From positions 37,734,801 to 37,798,800 of the forward strand of contig OX359247.1 in NCBI GenBank assembly GCA_947179485.1: a stretch of 64,000 nucleotides of DNA, read 5' to 3'. This DNA comes from Allacma fusca (taxonomy: Eukaryota; Arthropoda; Collembola; Symphypleona; Sminthuridae). The position numbers were made by a program, and so were the translations under genes. Below are positions 1-17,296 of this stretch, in pieces. Below the pieces are notes generated by a model. It worked only from the letters and a program-made list of their open reading frames with translations, did no database searches and was not told where the DNA came from. Numbering within the stretch: the stretch's first letter is position 1; every line of letters starts with the position of its first letter.

Positions 1-2
1 AT

Positions 3-2931
3 TTGAAAGACTATCATCCTTTGAGCAAAAGTGTGTGGCGGTTTCAAGGTATCATTTGGCCCTCTATTCCTATCATACTATACAGTCGATGTTTGAAGAA
101 AGAACCAATTTTTGACCCGATCAATCCTTGTTGTAGGGAGGGTAGCTGGAAGAACATTCTTTTTTTACTGGTGCGTGAATCAGCGGACATTCAGGGCTTA
201 TTTTCTTATGGCAATATTATTGATTTTATTAGGATGTACTCTAACCTGAGACTGTCTTCCAATCTTTAACTGTTTCATCTTGTATGCTAAATTTTAAGAC
301 TTTCTTAACATTGAAGTAAATTAAAGCCTTAATTGAATACAATTTCTTACGTGACTGACCCTATGATGTAGCCGTAATAGAATAAGACTTGTTTGCAAGG
401 CCGCTGTGAAAATGAAAGTTTAAGATTTTACAGAAAAATTATGCAGTCTTTTGAACCCCCTTTTCAGGGCAGCGCAGAGGTTTAAAAGCGTTATGCCTCA
501 ATTGTCCAGCAGCAATGTGCTCCCTACGTATGTACATATTGTAATGATCCAACTGTGCTTTATCAATTGCCCACTCGTCATCACAGAGTGAAGACGGTTT
601 GGGCCCATGATTACGCGTCGCGCCTTTCCCTCGTGATTATTAATATTGAAAATAATTATTATTATTGGTCATGTGAAATAGCAGAATCGTCAATATTATT
701 ACTATTATTATTTTATGAAATGCCAGATTGGTAAATGTAATGCTATAAGCCTTGAATTAATGTTAAATGTACTGCGGAGCCTACTGACTATGACTAATCC
801 TGTCATTCTAGGTTAAGTCATCTTTGAATAAATACATACTTTCGTTTTAATATGTTTTCTATGTACAAATGTATATCCGCTTACAGGATTACTCAAAACA
901 AAATCACGGATTTTAATTTTAAACATTACTTATACACATGGATTACTGGATCGACTAGATTTTGTTTTGGTTAAAAAAAACCTTGAATCTAAACAAGGTG
1001 TACACATTTATTTCAATTTAACTGTCTCATTTATCTGTAATGAAATACAAACAATATGCTATGGTAGTGTGGTTACATATATGTACATATGTACATATAA
1101 CCCATGACCTTAAAGCTTACAGTCTGCTGCGCTGCCCCTTCCCATGGCCATGCGCCATCCCTTTGGGGTATTTTTTGTAAAATTTTGTCTAATTGTAAGT
1201 ACTTATGCGTTGTACTTTATTTTTCTACATTTAGCTAAGAAGTTCTTTTGGATTGGCTACCATTGTACTTCAGTATTATTCTCTACAATACATCCCGTTG
1301 GGGGATCAGATGGTAAATAAGTACTTGTTACATTGTTATAACTCTCCATGAGCATTGCCCATTCATAAAACCGCTACATGCTGTAGTAAATTTCAAATAT
1401 TAATAAAGGTGTCCTTTAAGACCACCCCTAAAAGATGCAGAACTTGATACTTGTATTGTGAAATGAAAATTTCGTTAATATACGCAGGAGAAAAGTCTTT
1501 TCTTTCTTTTTTGTCTATACAAAAGGTAGTAGGTATATTATGGCAAGGGTGCCAACTTAATAATGTATAGACTTTGGAGTTTTAATTGTTTAGTTTAACA
1601 TTAAAACAGCGTGTAAAACTTTAATGTTAAAGAAACATTTATTCACACAAATCCAAACTTCCTAAAATTCAGGGAATGGGAAATACTTTTGCTTTTTTTG
1701 GTTGGAATCACATTATGCAATTTAATTAAGTTCCTATTTTAAATAATGGGAGTTTCCCTATTTATTTTTTTCTTAAAAAGCATTGCTTTTAAGCAGCTTT
1801 TGTTGTACATAAATCTGAGGTACCTTAAACCTGCACATATAAATCTGAGCATGTATATACATATACAATATATGACTATACTTAATTATGTAATACTGTA
1901 TTAAGCATGTCGCTACTTTTTGCAGGTTCTTGTGTCAAGTCAACCCGTATTTGTGGTCATAGTAGCTTACTTCATGTTGGATGAGAAATGTGGCATTATG
2001 CCTTTCGTCATTTGTATCATAACCATTTTGGGTGAGTAACCGTATCATTATCTGATCCCCAACGTTAGTTTTAATATTGATGTCATTAATCCTATACATA
2101 TTTTGTAAACCTTATAGGTGTATTCGTTGTTGCGAAGCCACCGATGTTCACAGGAGCAGAATCTTATGATGATGATCTTCTGGTACAAACCTAGAGAACA
2201 CAAATCTTATGCATAGTTTGAATTAGCATTGTAATAATGTTAATAACTAAATTGAAATTTTAGATTGGATCGTCTCTTGCTATTGGGAGTATGTTCATGT
2301 CAACAATGTCGATTATTTTCATGAGACGAATGAAGCATATTCATGTTTCCCTCATAACATTTACTTTTGGTGTATACTCTGGTGTTCTGATTTTGATTGC
2401 TGCACTGATTCTTGGGGTATTTCAGTTTCCGATAGGGGAGAACCATATCCTACTAGCCATTCTATTGGCTTGGTAAATGCTTTGAAACCTCAAAATAAAA
2501 ATAGTATTATTATAGTTTTCAACCAACCCCAAATACAGATCTGTAATATCGTGTCGTTTCTATTACAGTCTCGTTTTTGTCTCCCAAACATGCACCACAA
2601 TGGCTCTAAAATATGAACAAGCTGGCCCGGTGTCTTTGATGAGGACTAGTAATATTGTGTTTGCATTTATGTGGCAATACATTTTTCTTAGTGAAATCCC
2701 AGATGTTTACAGGTTTACAAATAATTATTAGTTATTTAATTGAATGCATACAATGTAGATACAATATACAAAATATGTCTACTGTACTGTATTACTATTT
2801 CTCCTTTATATAGTTTACTTGGAGCAACTATTATAGCAATTGGTGTGATCCTAACAGCTATTCGGAAGTGGGTTAGTACTATGCCCGAGAACAGCAAAAG
2901 CAGACGCTTATGTGGTTTTATTCTGTTCTAA
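3..2931 (+). CDS. SLC35G1-like EamA-family membrane transporter, copy A (5' end outside window)
   Basis: Probable multi-pass transporter of the drug/metabolite (EamA/DMT) superfamily, closest by eye to solute carrier 35 member G1; its substrate cannot be told from sequence. Exons seen: before 3 to 170, 1235-1312, 1926-2031, 2118-2182, 2264-2472, 2569-2712 and 2814-2931, all with GT donors and AG acceptors and an unbroken frame to the TAA at 2929-2931. Recognisable blocks are SSQPVF, VAKPPMFTG, TTMALKYEQAG and the end IRKWVST, which match the SLC35G1 layout in order. Exons 2-7 are 78, 106, 65, 209, 144 and 118 bp, exactly as in copy B downstream, so this is a tandem duplicate. The first exon is cut by the window edge, so the start codon and N-terminus are unknown. 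I see no stop or frameshift in the visible part. Confidence 0.85.
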
Positions 2932-3833
2932 ACTATGTGATTAGTGTGTATATATAATTTATTACAACAATTAAATTAATAGAATGTAAAAATTGTAACT
3001 TTAAACAACTATTTGTCAGAGAATTATCCTCAAAACTTTTATTGTAGTGTAGATTCGGACGTAACACCTGTTTACAAACAGTGTAAAAACGTTGATGTCA
3101 ATTTATGCGTCTGATTATGAACCGAAATGTAATATTATTTATGTACATAAAGCCTTTCAGCAGAGCTCTTACTTTTTGTACTTTCTTTTAAAAATTTACT
3201 AAACTGAACAACTCACTCACCATATTTATTATTGAAAGGAAATTATTTCATTGCAGATAACCACATCAATATGGTATTTATCCAAACTGAAGCAGTGACC
3301 TGAAATCAGATGATGAATGCATTTATTTGCACAAATGGGCCAATTTGATAGAAATTAGGCTTCTGTCAATAATGCAATCCGTAAAAATATGACATAAAGA
3401 TGAGAAAATAGGTCACATGAAGAGCACATACATAAGCGACCTGACTGACATGTATGTAGTTCATGGAACAACACTATCACTAACCTTTCAAATATATAGA
3501 TAAGATTTGCACGTGGTAAGTGTCAGTGTCTCAGCGAACCAGGGGATCATTAGGTCAATCATTGTTTCTCCTGGGTTATTTTGCATTTCCACCTCAAGGT
3601 GAATGTGATTGAGAAATGTACAATTTATATATTTTCCCTCATTATAAGTGTTCATTATCAGATGATTGGAAAAAATTAGGTCAATGCTACCATGCCATTA
3701 ACAGAGCTCATATTACCATCATGGAGTGGAGTATATTGACCACCAGAACTCCGCCAACTGTCCTGTTGATTGTAGCTACTTCCGATATTTAACGAAAACA
3801 CTAACGTCATTAGCCTCTCCTACTAAAGATCCA
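2932..3833. other. Intergenic region between the two SLC35G-like genes
   Basis: This stretch must hold the 3' UTR of copy A and the promoter and 5' UTR of copy B, and possibly a 5' coding exon of copy B. I see no other gene. The open frame of copy B continues upstream of 3834 to a stop at 3699-3701 without another ATG, so any earlier start would need a spliced exon. Confidence 0.5.
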
Positions 3834-6080
3834 ATGGGTCGTATTACATTTGGTAACTCCCCTGAAATAGACCCATTTTTAAAAAACTTCGAGTCTAAAA
3901 ACGACCCCGGAGTCGGAGACATTTCAATGGATTTTAAGAAAGATTTGGATCCTTCAAAAGAGACCGGTGTTTTGATTCCCTCGTTCAAATCCGACGAATT
4001 TACAAAAGCAATAGTAGTAAAGGAGGGCGAGATTCTGAAGGATGGGGAGGGAAATGAAGATTTTTCTAACCATACACGACACCGCTTTACTGGATTAATT
4101 TTAGCTGTCCTCGCTTGCGTTGCTTTCTCTTTGGCGTCTTTGATCGTCAAGTATTTGAAAGACTATCATCCATTAAGTAAAAGCGTGTGGAGGTTTCAAG
4201 GGATTATATGGCCCTCTCTTCCTGTAATGTTATACAGTCGATGTTTCAAAAAAGAACCTATTTTTGACCCAATCAATCCGCCTTGTAAGAATGACAACTG
4301 GAAGAATATACTGTACTTATCGGTAGGCTTCCCCAAATATGGTGTTTCATTGATTAACCTCTAACATAAGCCAATTGCCATGCAATGATTTCTGAATTTT
4401 GGACAAGCTATCTGTGAATGGTTAAGTCAATCTGAAGTAAATATTTTATAATAATTAGAAATTCTTGGAGAGTTTCAATTTCAATGTTTAATGCTTACGG
4501 ATTCTTAACTTTCGTTAGAAAAAAATATTTTCCTTAAAACGACTAAAGATACATTTTTCTGTATATGTAAATACCTTTTGAGTTTCGAACATGACTCAAC
4601 AGTAATTACTTTGCAGCTATTTTATTCACATAATGTATGTGAGTGTGAGTGCAGCCATTTTGCTTTAGTATTTGTATGCCCACATTAGGAATCAAAACCC
4701 GTTCATGAGGCACAGATTAAAAAAATTTCTGTAGCTTTCAGGGTAATAAATGCATGTAAATTAGTATTACATTTAGAAATAAGAGTTATAGGCATAATGA
4801 CAAAACATTTCGAATGGATTTTTTTCTTTTCAGCTACGAGCATTTGTTGGGTTTACCAATATCATTCTACAATTTTATTCGTTGCAGTATATTTCCCTGG
4901 CTGACCAAATGGTAACTACTTTTTTGTAAAACCTTACATGTATCTGTAAATCGCTTTCCGTTAAAGCCAGAAATTCTAAATTATTTCTCCTGTCTCGTAG
5001 TATCCGAATAAATTAATACTATTTAATAAATGTTTTCATTCTGTGTCCAGGTTCTGGGCTCCAGTCAACCAGTATTCGTCGTGATAGTTGCGTACTTTAT
5101 GCTGGGAGAAAAATGTGGCATTGTGCCCTTTATTATTTGCATCATTACGATTATGGGTAATAAATAGTTTCTTATTTTTCTAATTTAATTCTAATAAGTA
5201 TGCACACATAATTGTGTCATTAGTAATTGCTCATGGCTTAATGGTAAAACATTTTCAATCTGTAGGGGTATTTGTTGTGGCGAAACCTCCAATGTTCACA
5301 GGAGCTGAATCTTACGATGCTGATCTTTTGGTAAAAGAAATATGCCTCTATAATTATCTATGTTTTACCTTGTAGAGGCTTCCATTTGTCTCGAAATTAT
5401 ATAAAATTAAACATTTTTGTGCAGATCGGCTCATCTCTAGCATTTGCAAGCATGCTGACATCCACAATGGCGGTTATATTCATGAGACGATTGAAACACA
5501 TTCATGTGTCAGTAATAACATTTACTTTTGGAATCTACTCCGGGATCTTTAGTTTGATCGGTGCTTTAATTTTAGGCGTATTTCAGTTCCCTCAAGGGGA
5601 GAACCATGTACTTTTGGCTATCCTGCTAGCTAGGTATTAATTACATTCGAAGGAATAATTAAATACTTAATAATTCAAATTAAACTTATTGGTCATGAAT
5701 TTAAAAAGATAAATGTAAATTAATTTTTTCGTTTTTAGTTTGGTGTACGTATCCCAAACATCCACCACAATGGCACTCAAATATGAGCAGGCGGGTTTAG
5801 TGTCATTGACACGACCCTGCAACATTATTTTTGCTTTTTTATGGCAATATATTTTTCTCAGTGAAGTCCCAGACGTGTACAGGTTATTGAAGCCATAGTT
5901 CTTTTGACTGACAAATTTTACTCATTTATATGAACAAATACAAACATTTTTTTTTATTCCAGTGTACTTGGAGCTTGCATCATTGGAATCGGAGTGATTT
6001 TAACTGCGATGCGCAAGTGGGTTAGTACAATGCCCGAAAACAGCCAGGGCAGACGGATATGCGGCTTCATACTCCTTTAA
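3834..6080 (+). CDS. SLC35G1-like EamA-family membrane transporter, copy B
   Basis: Complete paralogue of the preceding gene and probably a small-molecule transporter in a cell membrane. Exons: 3834-4322, 4834-4911, 5051-5156, 5266-5330, 5425-5633, 5739-5882, 5963-6080, giving about 402 residues. The first ATG in frame (3834) is taken as the start; it gives a polar N-terminal region of about 80 residues rich in D, E, K and S before the first membrane helix (LILAVLACVAFSLASLIV). Several further hydrophobic segments follow. An extra 5' exon is possible, because the frame stays open upstream of 3834. The blocks SSQPVF, VAKPPMFTG, TTMALKYEQAG and MRKWVSTMPEN are shared with copy A and fit the SLC35G family. 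The last exon ends in TAA at 6078-6080. The family call rests on remembered motifs, not on a search. Confidence 0.87.
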
Positions 6081-6846
6081 CCCCTCTGACACGGCATTTG
6101 AATTCAAAAATACCTACCATCTAAATAATTTTAATTTTGTAAATAACGCCATTATTTATTTATTAGTAGTTTGATATACGGTATGAAATTATTGATGACT
6201 TTACCTCAATTGTGTTCATGTTACGGGTCTGTTGGTCTGTGTCAGCTGTTGGATTTAAGGTGTATAATCCTTTTTACACATAAGCTTCCTGAAAAAAATT
6301 AAAATAAGTCATGACAGTGTTATAAGTGTATATTTACATCAAATAATTATTTTAGTTGGGAGACTGGTCTTACTGTAAACATACATACACTGAATCACAA
6401 ATCCCATGTTAATAAAATCATGAAATATTTAACGTTTAATAATAATGAATAGTGAGTATTATAAAAAGGGGGCTTATTAGTTTGATGTGAAGATGATTTG
6501 TTCTGATGATCTGTATTTTGATCTCGTCGGTCGTTTTTTGTGCCCTTTTTTTTACTGGTTTGGGTTGAATGTACAACTTAAGTAGCGAAAGGTCAAACCT
6601 CCACGAGGAGGCCATCTTACGGGTCACGATAACGTGAATGTTCGATCTTTGGGCAGAAACTAGCGTGTAATTATTTAAAAAATTCCAAGATCTCAATCAT
6701 CCTTTCTTCCTTGAGTATCGTATATTATCGTTTAGTATACATATGTTTGTATCGTTGTGCGTTGGAATTTAAATAAGCAGTTTCACGAAGACATTCTCTC
6801 TGAATAATAATCATTATTGCAAAGACTTTGATTGATTTCTGGTGTA
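6081..6846. other. Intergenic region
   Basis: AT-rich sequence between the 3' end of the second transporter and the Tudor-domain gene. It must contain the promoter of the latter. I see no coding sequence, and a minus-strand reading at 6436-6696 looks like chance. Confidence 0.4.
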
Positions 6847-8088
6847 ATGTCCGATATAAAAGACCTTCTTGAGGAGCTTGGTCTCGGCGGTGATGGGACA
6901 GGTGCGGCGATGAGCAGCGATGAGGAAGAGGAAGGATTTGTCAACGAGGTCAGCGTGTCACTGGACAATTTGAAGTCGAAGGGTTACCCTACGTTGGATA
7001 TCAGAGTTGTTAGCGTGAACAAGTTTATTGTGAAAGTCAATCCAGTAAATGCAAGTAGTCAGTTGGACCTTGGGGAGATGTTCTTTGATGGTAAGCTGAA
7101 CTATGCTCAGGTCGAAGGTCATTCCAAACGTGTCTCAAATTCGTTCTTGAAGAATCAAGTAAGTGTTATGCATAATTAGTGGTCTTGTTCTTGATCCTTT
7201 TAAACCAATCATGTCCTCATTAATTCACTGAAATTCTGAACTAGTGTTGATTTAAAATTCCGACAACATCAAATTATTTTTGTAAGTAAGGGGATTGATT
7301 GACGATTGATATGACATTTGGTTATATGTGAATTACAGCTTGTCATTGCAAACATACCGGACTTGGGAGGGGATGACGATGAGGAAGGGACAGATTATTT
7401 TCGTGGTGTGGTACTCTCCTGGACGCCGGACAAACTTTGTGAAGTTTTTCTCTGTGATTTGGGAATTACAAGGTGAGTAGGCGAAGCTTTGGAAATGTAC
7501 GCAAATTATTTTATTTTTAAACATTAAATTTGGTAAATTGGAAGAATAGTGAAGAAAGTTACGTTAGATTATTTGTACTTGGCTCAAAATTTTTGAAGTT
7601 TGTGTTATTGATTGCAGAAATTTAAATCCGGTTGAAATGACGCCAGTGTCAGATGATAATAAGAAATTCTTGTCAAGCCCTTCGTCCTATGTTTTCTTAA
7701 CGATACCCGGAATCGTACCTAGAAAGCGGATGGATAATATTCCGGGGTTGTCCAGAATGAATATGTGCGTAGGAGATTCACAAATACTTGTTTAGCACTT
7801 TAATTTGTATATTTTATTCGGGCTGTAAAAATATTCTTGAAATTAATTTTTTTCAGCCAAGATACTCAATGGAATGAAGGAGCTCGGAAGGACGTAGAAG
7901 TGTGGTTGACGAAGTACCCTATTAAACTGATCTACAAAATCAGGGAGGATGCTTTCAGTTCGTGGTATGGTGACTTCTTTGGAGCAGAGAGTCAGGAATC
8001 AGATTTAGTTATGAATGATTCATTGTCTCATCATCTGATTGGGTGTAAGAATGTTTTTATGAATCTTCAGGCTTTGCATCTCATTTGA
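6847..8088 (+). CDS. Small Tudor-domain protein
   Basis: Predicted 274-residue protein from four exons: 6847-7158, 7339-7472, 7618-7764, 7857-8088 (312+134+147+232 = 825 bp including TGA). The ATG at 6847 is the first in frame and is followed by an acidic region (DEEEE, residues about 24-28). The middle holds a Tudor-type core: an aromatic-rich strand (DYFRGVVLSWTPD) followed by CEVFLCDLGITR, the usual R-G-V-V ... V-F-L-x-D-x-G pattern. After it comes a region resembling the staphylococcal-nuclease-like half of extended Tudor domains (YPIKLIYKIRED). Extended Tudor domains bind dimethyl-arginine on Piwi and other germline ribonucleoproteins; that role is inferred here. The domain appears single, which is short for the TDRD family. 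The gene is convergent with the glucosidase on its right. Confidence 0.75.
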
Positions 8089-8261
8089 GATTTCAGAGTC
8101 CACCTGTACCTCATGAAATACGGGCACTATTCCCACTGATTGTGGGTATTCCACAAATTAACTGAGATTTATGTACATGTAATTAAAAAACTACATAGTG
8201 AATTTTAGTTTGTGACTGTTTATAATGCGTCTGTAGTCTGTATTATTAATACATTTATATT

Positions 8262-8267
8262 AATAAA
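8262..8267 (+). terminator. Poly(A) signal AATAAA for the Tudor-domain gene
   Basis: AATAAA about 175 bp after the stop codon, in an AT-rich 3' region with no competing signal closer to the stop. Confidence 0.6.
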
Positions 8268-8290
8268 TTTACTGGAATTGGACTGTGAGT

Positions 8291-8296
8291 TTTATT
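8291..8296 (-). terminator. Poly(A) signal AATAAA (minus strand) for the glucosidase gene
   Basis: TTTATT on the plus strand reads AATAAA on the minus strand, about 110 bp past the glucosidase stop codon. It lies only 24 bp from the opposing signal of the Tudor gene. Confidence 0.55.
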
Positions 8297-8406
8297 GAAA
8301 TAAGCGATAATTTTTGTTTTGTTTGCTGCAATGAACGTTTTTGTATTCTTCCAATATTGGTTGCAAATTACTTAAATTGTATTAAAGCTCTTCATGTGTT
8401 TAACCA

Positions 8407-12915
<4,509 letters not shown>

Positions 12916-12935
12916 GATCGAGTCCTTTTGACAAA

Positions 12936-13010
12936 CTGAAAAATTAAAACAAAGTAAAAGCCCACATTTCCCTGCACTTATCTTAGAATTTATTCATGGA
13001 ACAGTCCTAC
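12936..13010 (-). other. Probable 5' UTR intron of the glucosidase gene
   Basis: On the minus strand a strong acceptor (polypyrimidine tract, then TTTTTCAG) sits 20 bp upstream of the ATG. A good donor (CCGCAG|GTAGGA) sits 75 bp before it. The first exon would then be non-coding. Confidence 0.5.
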
Positions 13011-13011
13011 C

Positions 13012-14929
13012 TGCGGTTTTAGCACAAGGGTTTAATCTGGATTATAGTATAAATACATATAATCCAAATTACATTTAAACTCTTGATTTTCCTAACCTTA
13101 CATTCATCAATCTGGTGACAGGTAGAAGTAAATAAACCTGATATTATTCCTTCTTGTGACAGGTTGATTGATTAAGGATTTACTTATTATCCGCTCATAT
13201 GTGCTCATCATCGTACTACTTGAGCACTTTGACAGTAAGATTAAAGGTGGGTTTAATATTTGATTTTGCTTTAAAATTTTATTTGTCTGTTCACAGAACC
13301 AGTCATATTTGAGAAAGGGGGAATACAATAGTGTAAAAATCTTATGAAGCTACAACCTTTCCCCACATAACTATATATGTACATATGTAATTACTTGTAT
13401 ATAAAATAAAGTACATATTGCAAGATATAAAAGTTAAAGCATAGGGGAAATCCGAGAGATTATTTTCAGCACAAATAACTTGTAATGGTTCTGATTTTAT
13501 ATTATGTATTACAAATATTTCATGTAATTACTTGTAGTTACATTTTATACATACATAGTTGATCCGTGAAGGTGCATCCACTATCGGTCTAGATGATAAT
13601 TTGATGTTCAGGCTTTGCGTCCAAGCCGGCGTTCATACAGAGGCTGTTCAAGAAGAGCTAATCCTGCCCCGGTATTCCCACTCCATGGTGTTATTCCCAC
13701 GACTGTTAATCCCGTCGTAAGTTGCCCCCACGTCTTTAATCCCACTGTTCAAGGGATAATCCCTCTGTGGCATAGGTGTGAATAGGTTACAATGTTAGGA
13801 ATACTGATGTTATAGCAACACTGCAACTAATGTGTATTCAATTAAAGAGCTTAAAATATACATATATTTTGATATACTGATAGATTGTGTAATGTACTAA
13901 ACTTGATGGTATGCACATTAATGCTAAAATATTGTTCAATAGTTTTACTGTTGTTAAAAATTGTACAAGTATATCGTCGTCCAAGAGGAAAAATGGTCTA
14001 CGTGCACATGTTTTTGTATAGCAATTAGATCATTTTGCCTCATTCTGCGACGATACACGGGTATGAAGTTTGAAACAGGTGAGGATACAGTATTTCAATC
14101 GAGGAAAATTTTGAACTTTTAAATACATTTACTGCCCCTGTTTTCACCTGTACGAACCAATAATAATATGAAAACTCGAAAATGTAAGGTAATTTTAAGT
14201 TAGTAACTCTATGTTTGAATATGTTTAACCTAACAAAACAGACGAACGTTTTTATGCAATATATAGTGAAATGTTACATAAAAATCTATGAATCCCTATT
14301 TGATAATATTGCAGTTTAAATTTTTCGTTACTGTCAACTCTGCTATTAAAAAATTTGACCGGAAAATCCTCCCACGGAATTTTATCTATGTCGTTCCGGA
14401 AGTAGAATTACTTAAACAAAGTTCAGTCTTTTTTGGTCAAGGACACCAGTTTATACAATGTACCCCAAAAAGCCCAAAATTTGTACTGTCAGAACAGTCT
14501 CAAAATGTCTACATATCCTTTACGTACTGATGGGGTGAGCTGATTAAGTTCGTATAAATCCACAATTATGATAGCAGGGACGATCTCGTGCTTGGTAATG
14601 ATACTGTTGTACATATTGAGTATAACTTGATACATATTCGTCGATTTCGATCTTCGAAATATGGGCAAAACTGAGCACGACGATCTACTTCATCAAAGCC
14701 GCTTAAGTAATACGGGTAATTTCGCTTCATGCTCCGGTTGAGTACGACGGACACTTTCAAAGTGTCTCAAAACATTGAGTACCCTTTCACTTTTGCGTCT
14801 CCGCCTTAAGATAATCTAGCAGTCTCCCAATCAGTTTACTTCTTCGTGCTGAGCAGCAAATACACATGTTGATCGCTTCTACCAAAGACTACGTGTTTCA
14901 GTGCTTCCTGAAAACATATCATATACATA
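13012..14929. other. Intergenic region with one small foldback element
   Basis: No gene is supported. Around 13675-13790 the word TTCCCAC or close variants recur about every 20 bases. An 80-bp foldback element at 13974-14053 is listed separately. The rest is AT-rich, non-coding-looking sequence that must also hold the upstream part of the glucosidase promoter. Confidence 0.4.
13974..14053. mobile_element. Short foldback element (80 bp) with TA target duplication
   Basis: Begins TCGTCG..AAGAGG and ends with the inverse (CCTCATTCTGCGACGA), flanked on both sides by TA. Each arm carries one unit containing AAAATGG or its complement. The ends match those of the 336-bp element at 24791-25126, so this is the minimal form of the same family. 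It is non-coding and far too short to move by itself. Confidence 0.65.
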
Positions 14930-14968
14930 CTGTGGAGTCAACAGCAAACCCGCTTTACTCAATTAAGC
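14930..14968 (+). repeat. Left terminal inverted repeat of the Tc1/mariner-like element
   Basis: 39 bp identical to the reverse complement of 17297-17335. Similarity continues weakly inward (ACAGGT on both sides). Confidence 0.9.
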
Positions 14969-15130
14969 TACAGGTAAGCTGGCCACGCCCGCTCACACCT
15001 CATTGGTTGTTGTCAATAGGTGGCAAAATGGTAACGTTGCAGGCGGGAATTGGTTCCAATATGTACGTGCATTGCTTATGTGCACTTGGATGTCCGTGTT
15101 TGAAGATTGTTCTCAAAAATAATTTTAACA

Positions 15131-17055
15131 ATGAACGCGATTAAAAAAACAGTGAAGTTATCAAACCGTGAGAAAGTGAGCATTAGTAAAGTTTATGATT
15201 ACTTACAATCCGTAAAACACGATTTACGCTGTGTAGTGGCTCCTTCCAGTAAATTATGGAAAGCGTATGACAACCCACGTCAAGTTACTGCCAATATCTT
15301 TGATATAGATGTATGTAATGTTACAGAGATTCGCAGGAAACATAAATTAGAATTACAATCAGATGAAAATGAGCAGGAAAACATTCCAGTCAAAAAACTA
15401 AGACCCGGTAGAACACGTATAACATGTGATAGCTTTTCAATTGCTGAAATAAGAAGAATAACCCTGGATTTTTATGGAAGACGAGTATACCCAACGAGAA
15501 AGCTTATTATGGAAGCGTGTCTCAAAAATCCCCATTTCCCACGAGTCGGATTGACCACATTTGGAAAGTGGATGAAGAAGGCCAAATTCAAATTCATGAG
15601 AATGAACAGAGAACTTGAGCGTCAGGACATATTACTCCATCGGGAGGAGTATCTCCGCTCCATAAAAAAATACAGGGAGGAACAATACAATATCGTATAT
15701 TGTGATGAGACGTGGGCTAATCCCGATCAAGCACCCAACCGCTGCTGGCTATTTTGCTTGCAAAAACAAGAGTTCCGACAATTTCGGAACGTGGGGAGTG
15801 ACAAAAAGGTCTTGATTGACTTCCAGGGATACACGGGTCAGTCATTGGGAAAAATAAGTACTGCATACTGAGGCAATCTTATTTAATTGGATAATATTCT
15901 GGTGCTTAAATTCGTTTCCCTCTTACTTGTACAACAGGGGGTGGAAACTTAACGGCGGAGCTGGTCGTGTGATTATCAACCACGCTGGTAGTCGGGAAGG
16001 ATTCATTCCTGGAGCAGAGGATATTTTTATATTAAAAAAAGATAGCCAGGATTATCACTCTTCAATGAATGGCGAGCACTACGTTGAATGGTTTAAGACT
16101 CTTGTAAGTCAAGTTCCTTAAAAGTCTGTGATTGTTGTGGATCAAGCACCCTATCACAAACTACGCGTAACGTTCAATGTTGTGTGTTCGTCTTGAAGTG
16201 TTCACGTCCTCTCGTTGTTGTCCTTCTCAATCTGCAATAATTATTACTTTGAAAAAATGGGCATATAATGATTTCACAAATTAAATGTTGGTTCTGATTA
16301 TAAATATCATTTTCAACATTAGTGGTGGAAAATGTCGGGAAATGTTTTACTACCTAGCCTTAATTTCATAAATATTACAACTTGACATGAAATGCAATGA
16401 AAATTTACAATCAGACATCCGTACTCATAAATAATTTACTAGAATATAAAATAGTCAATTTAAAGCTGTTTCAAACACTCGCAAAATCGTATTTCAGGTT
16501 GCTGACTCAGTTATGCCTAAATACTATTGGCTAAAAGCTGACATTATTAAAAATATGACACTTCGATCCATTCCTATTCCCGACGGCAAGATCACAAAAA
16601 AATCACTCGTGGCCCTGTCCGAATAATATCCTGTCACCCTAAAACACAAAATAGAAGAAATAGCCGAAACATGTGGAAAAAATGTACGGGTACTTTGGCT
16701 CCCAGTGGCTCATTGTGAATTAAATCCCATTGAGCTTGTATGGAGTTGGGTAAAGGCGAAAATAGGACAGGAAAATTCACATGGAGGAATTAACAACGTT
16801 CTTAAAATAACTGAATATGCCATTGAAGCAGTACCGGAGACACTGTGGTCATCTTGTGTAAACCACGTAATTGCGACCGAGGAATCGATGTGGGCCAGAG
16901 ATAATTTAGTTCAGGTAAATTTCATAGAAAAAATACAAGCACCAATTATTATAAGACTGAGAGGAACGGATGAAACTAGCACTGACGACGATTCGGATGA
17001 CGATGATTATAGTGATGATGACGACGACGTTCTAGATACAATGCAAAACTCTTAA
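15131..17055 (+). pseudogene. IS630/Tc1/mariner-type DDE transposase, inactivated
   Basis: The transposase would cut and join the inverted-repeat ends of the surrounding element. Coding blocks: 15131 to about 15840, 15938-16166 and 16498-17055, with apparent introns between them. The introns keep the frame; the first donor (GTCATT) is weak. Catalytic blocks are seen in order: YCDETWAN (first Asp), IVVDQAPYH (second Asp) and HCELNPIELVW (Glu), as in DDE_3-type transposases. About 86 residues separate the second Asp from the Glu, which is much longer than in classical Tc1 or mariner. The C-terminus is a run rich in Asp and Ser. TAA stops interrupt the frame at 16119-16121 and 16624-16626, both between conserved blocks, so no full-length enzyme can be made. 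The start ATG at 15131 is the first in frame. Confidence 0.85.
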
Positions 17056-17296
17056 TTACATAGTTATGAAATGGATTAAGGAATTGTTCTTCATGCAGTG
17101 GGATTTTTGTACGTAAGTATAAAATTTCACGAAAATAAAATAAAGTGGGAAAAAAATCAAACTGCAATATTGTCTACTTTCAGAATATATTGCATTATGT
17201 ACATACGTATCACCTGGGCGCGCGTTGAAAATACAAAATGTCACGTGGCAAAACAGGAGCCAATCGCTGCATAGAGGGAGGTGTTACAACACCTGT

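Noticed and set aside
3776..4150. Minus-strand frame opposite the second transporter gene
   Set aside because: Shadow of a real exon; no splice continuity on that strand.
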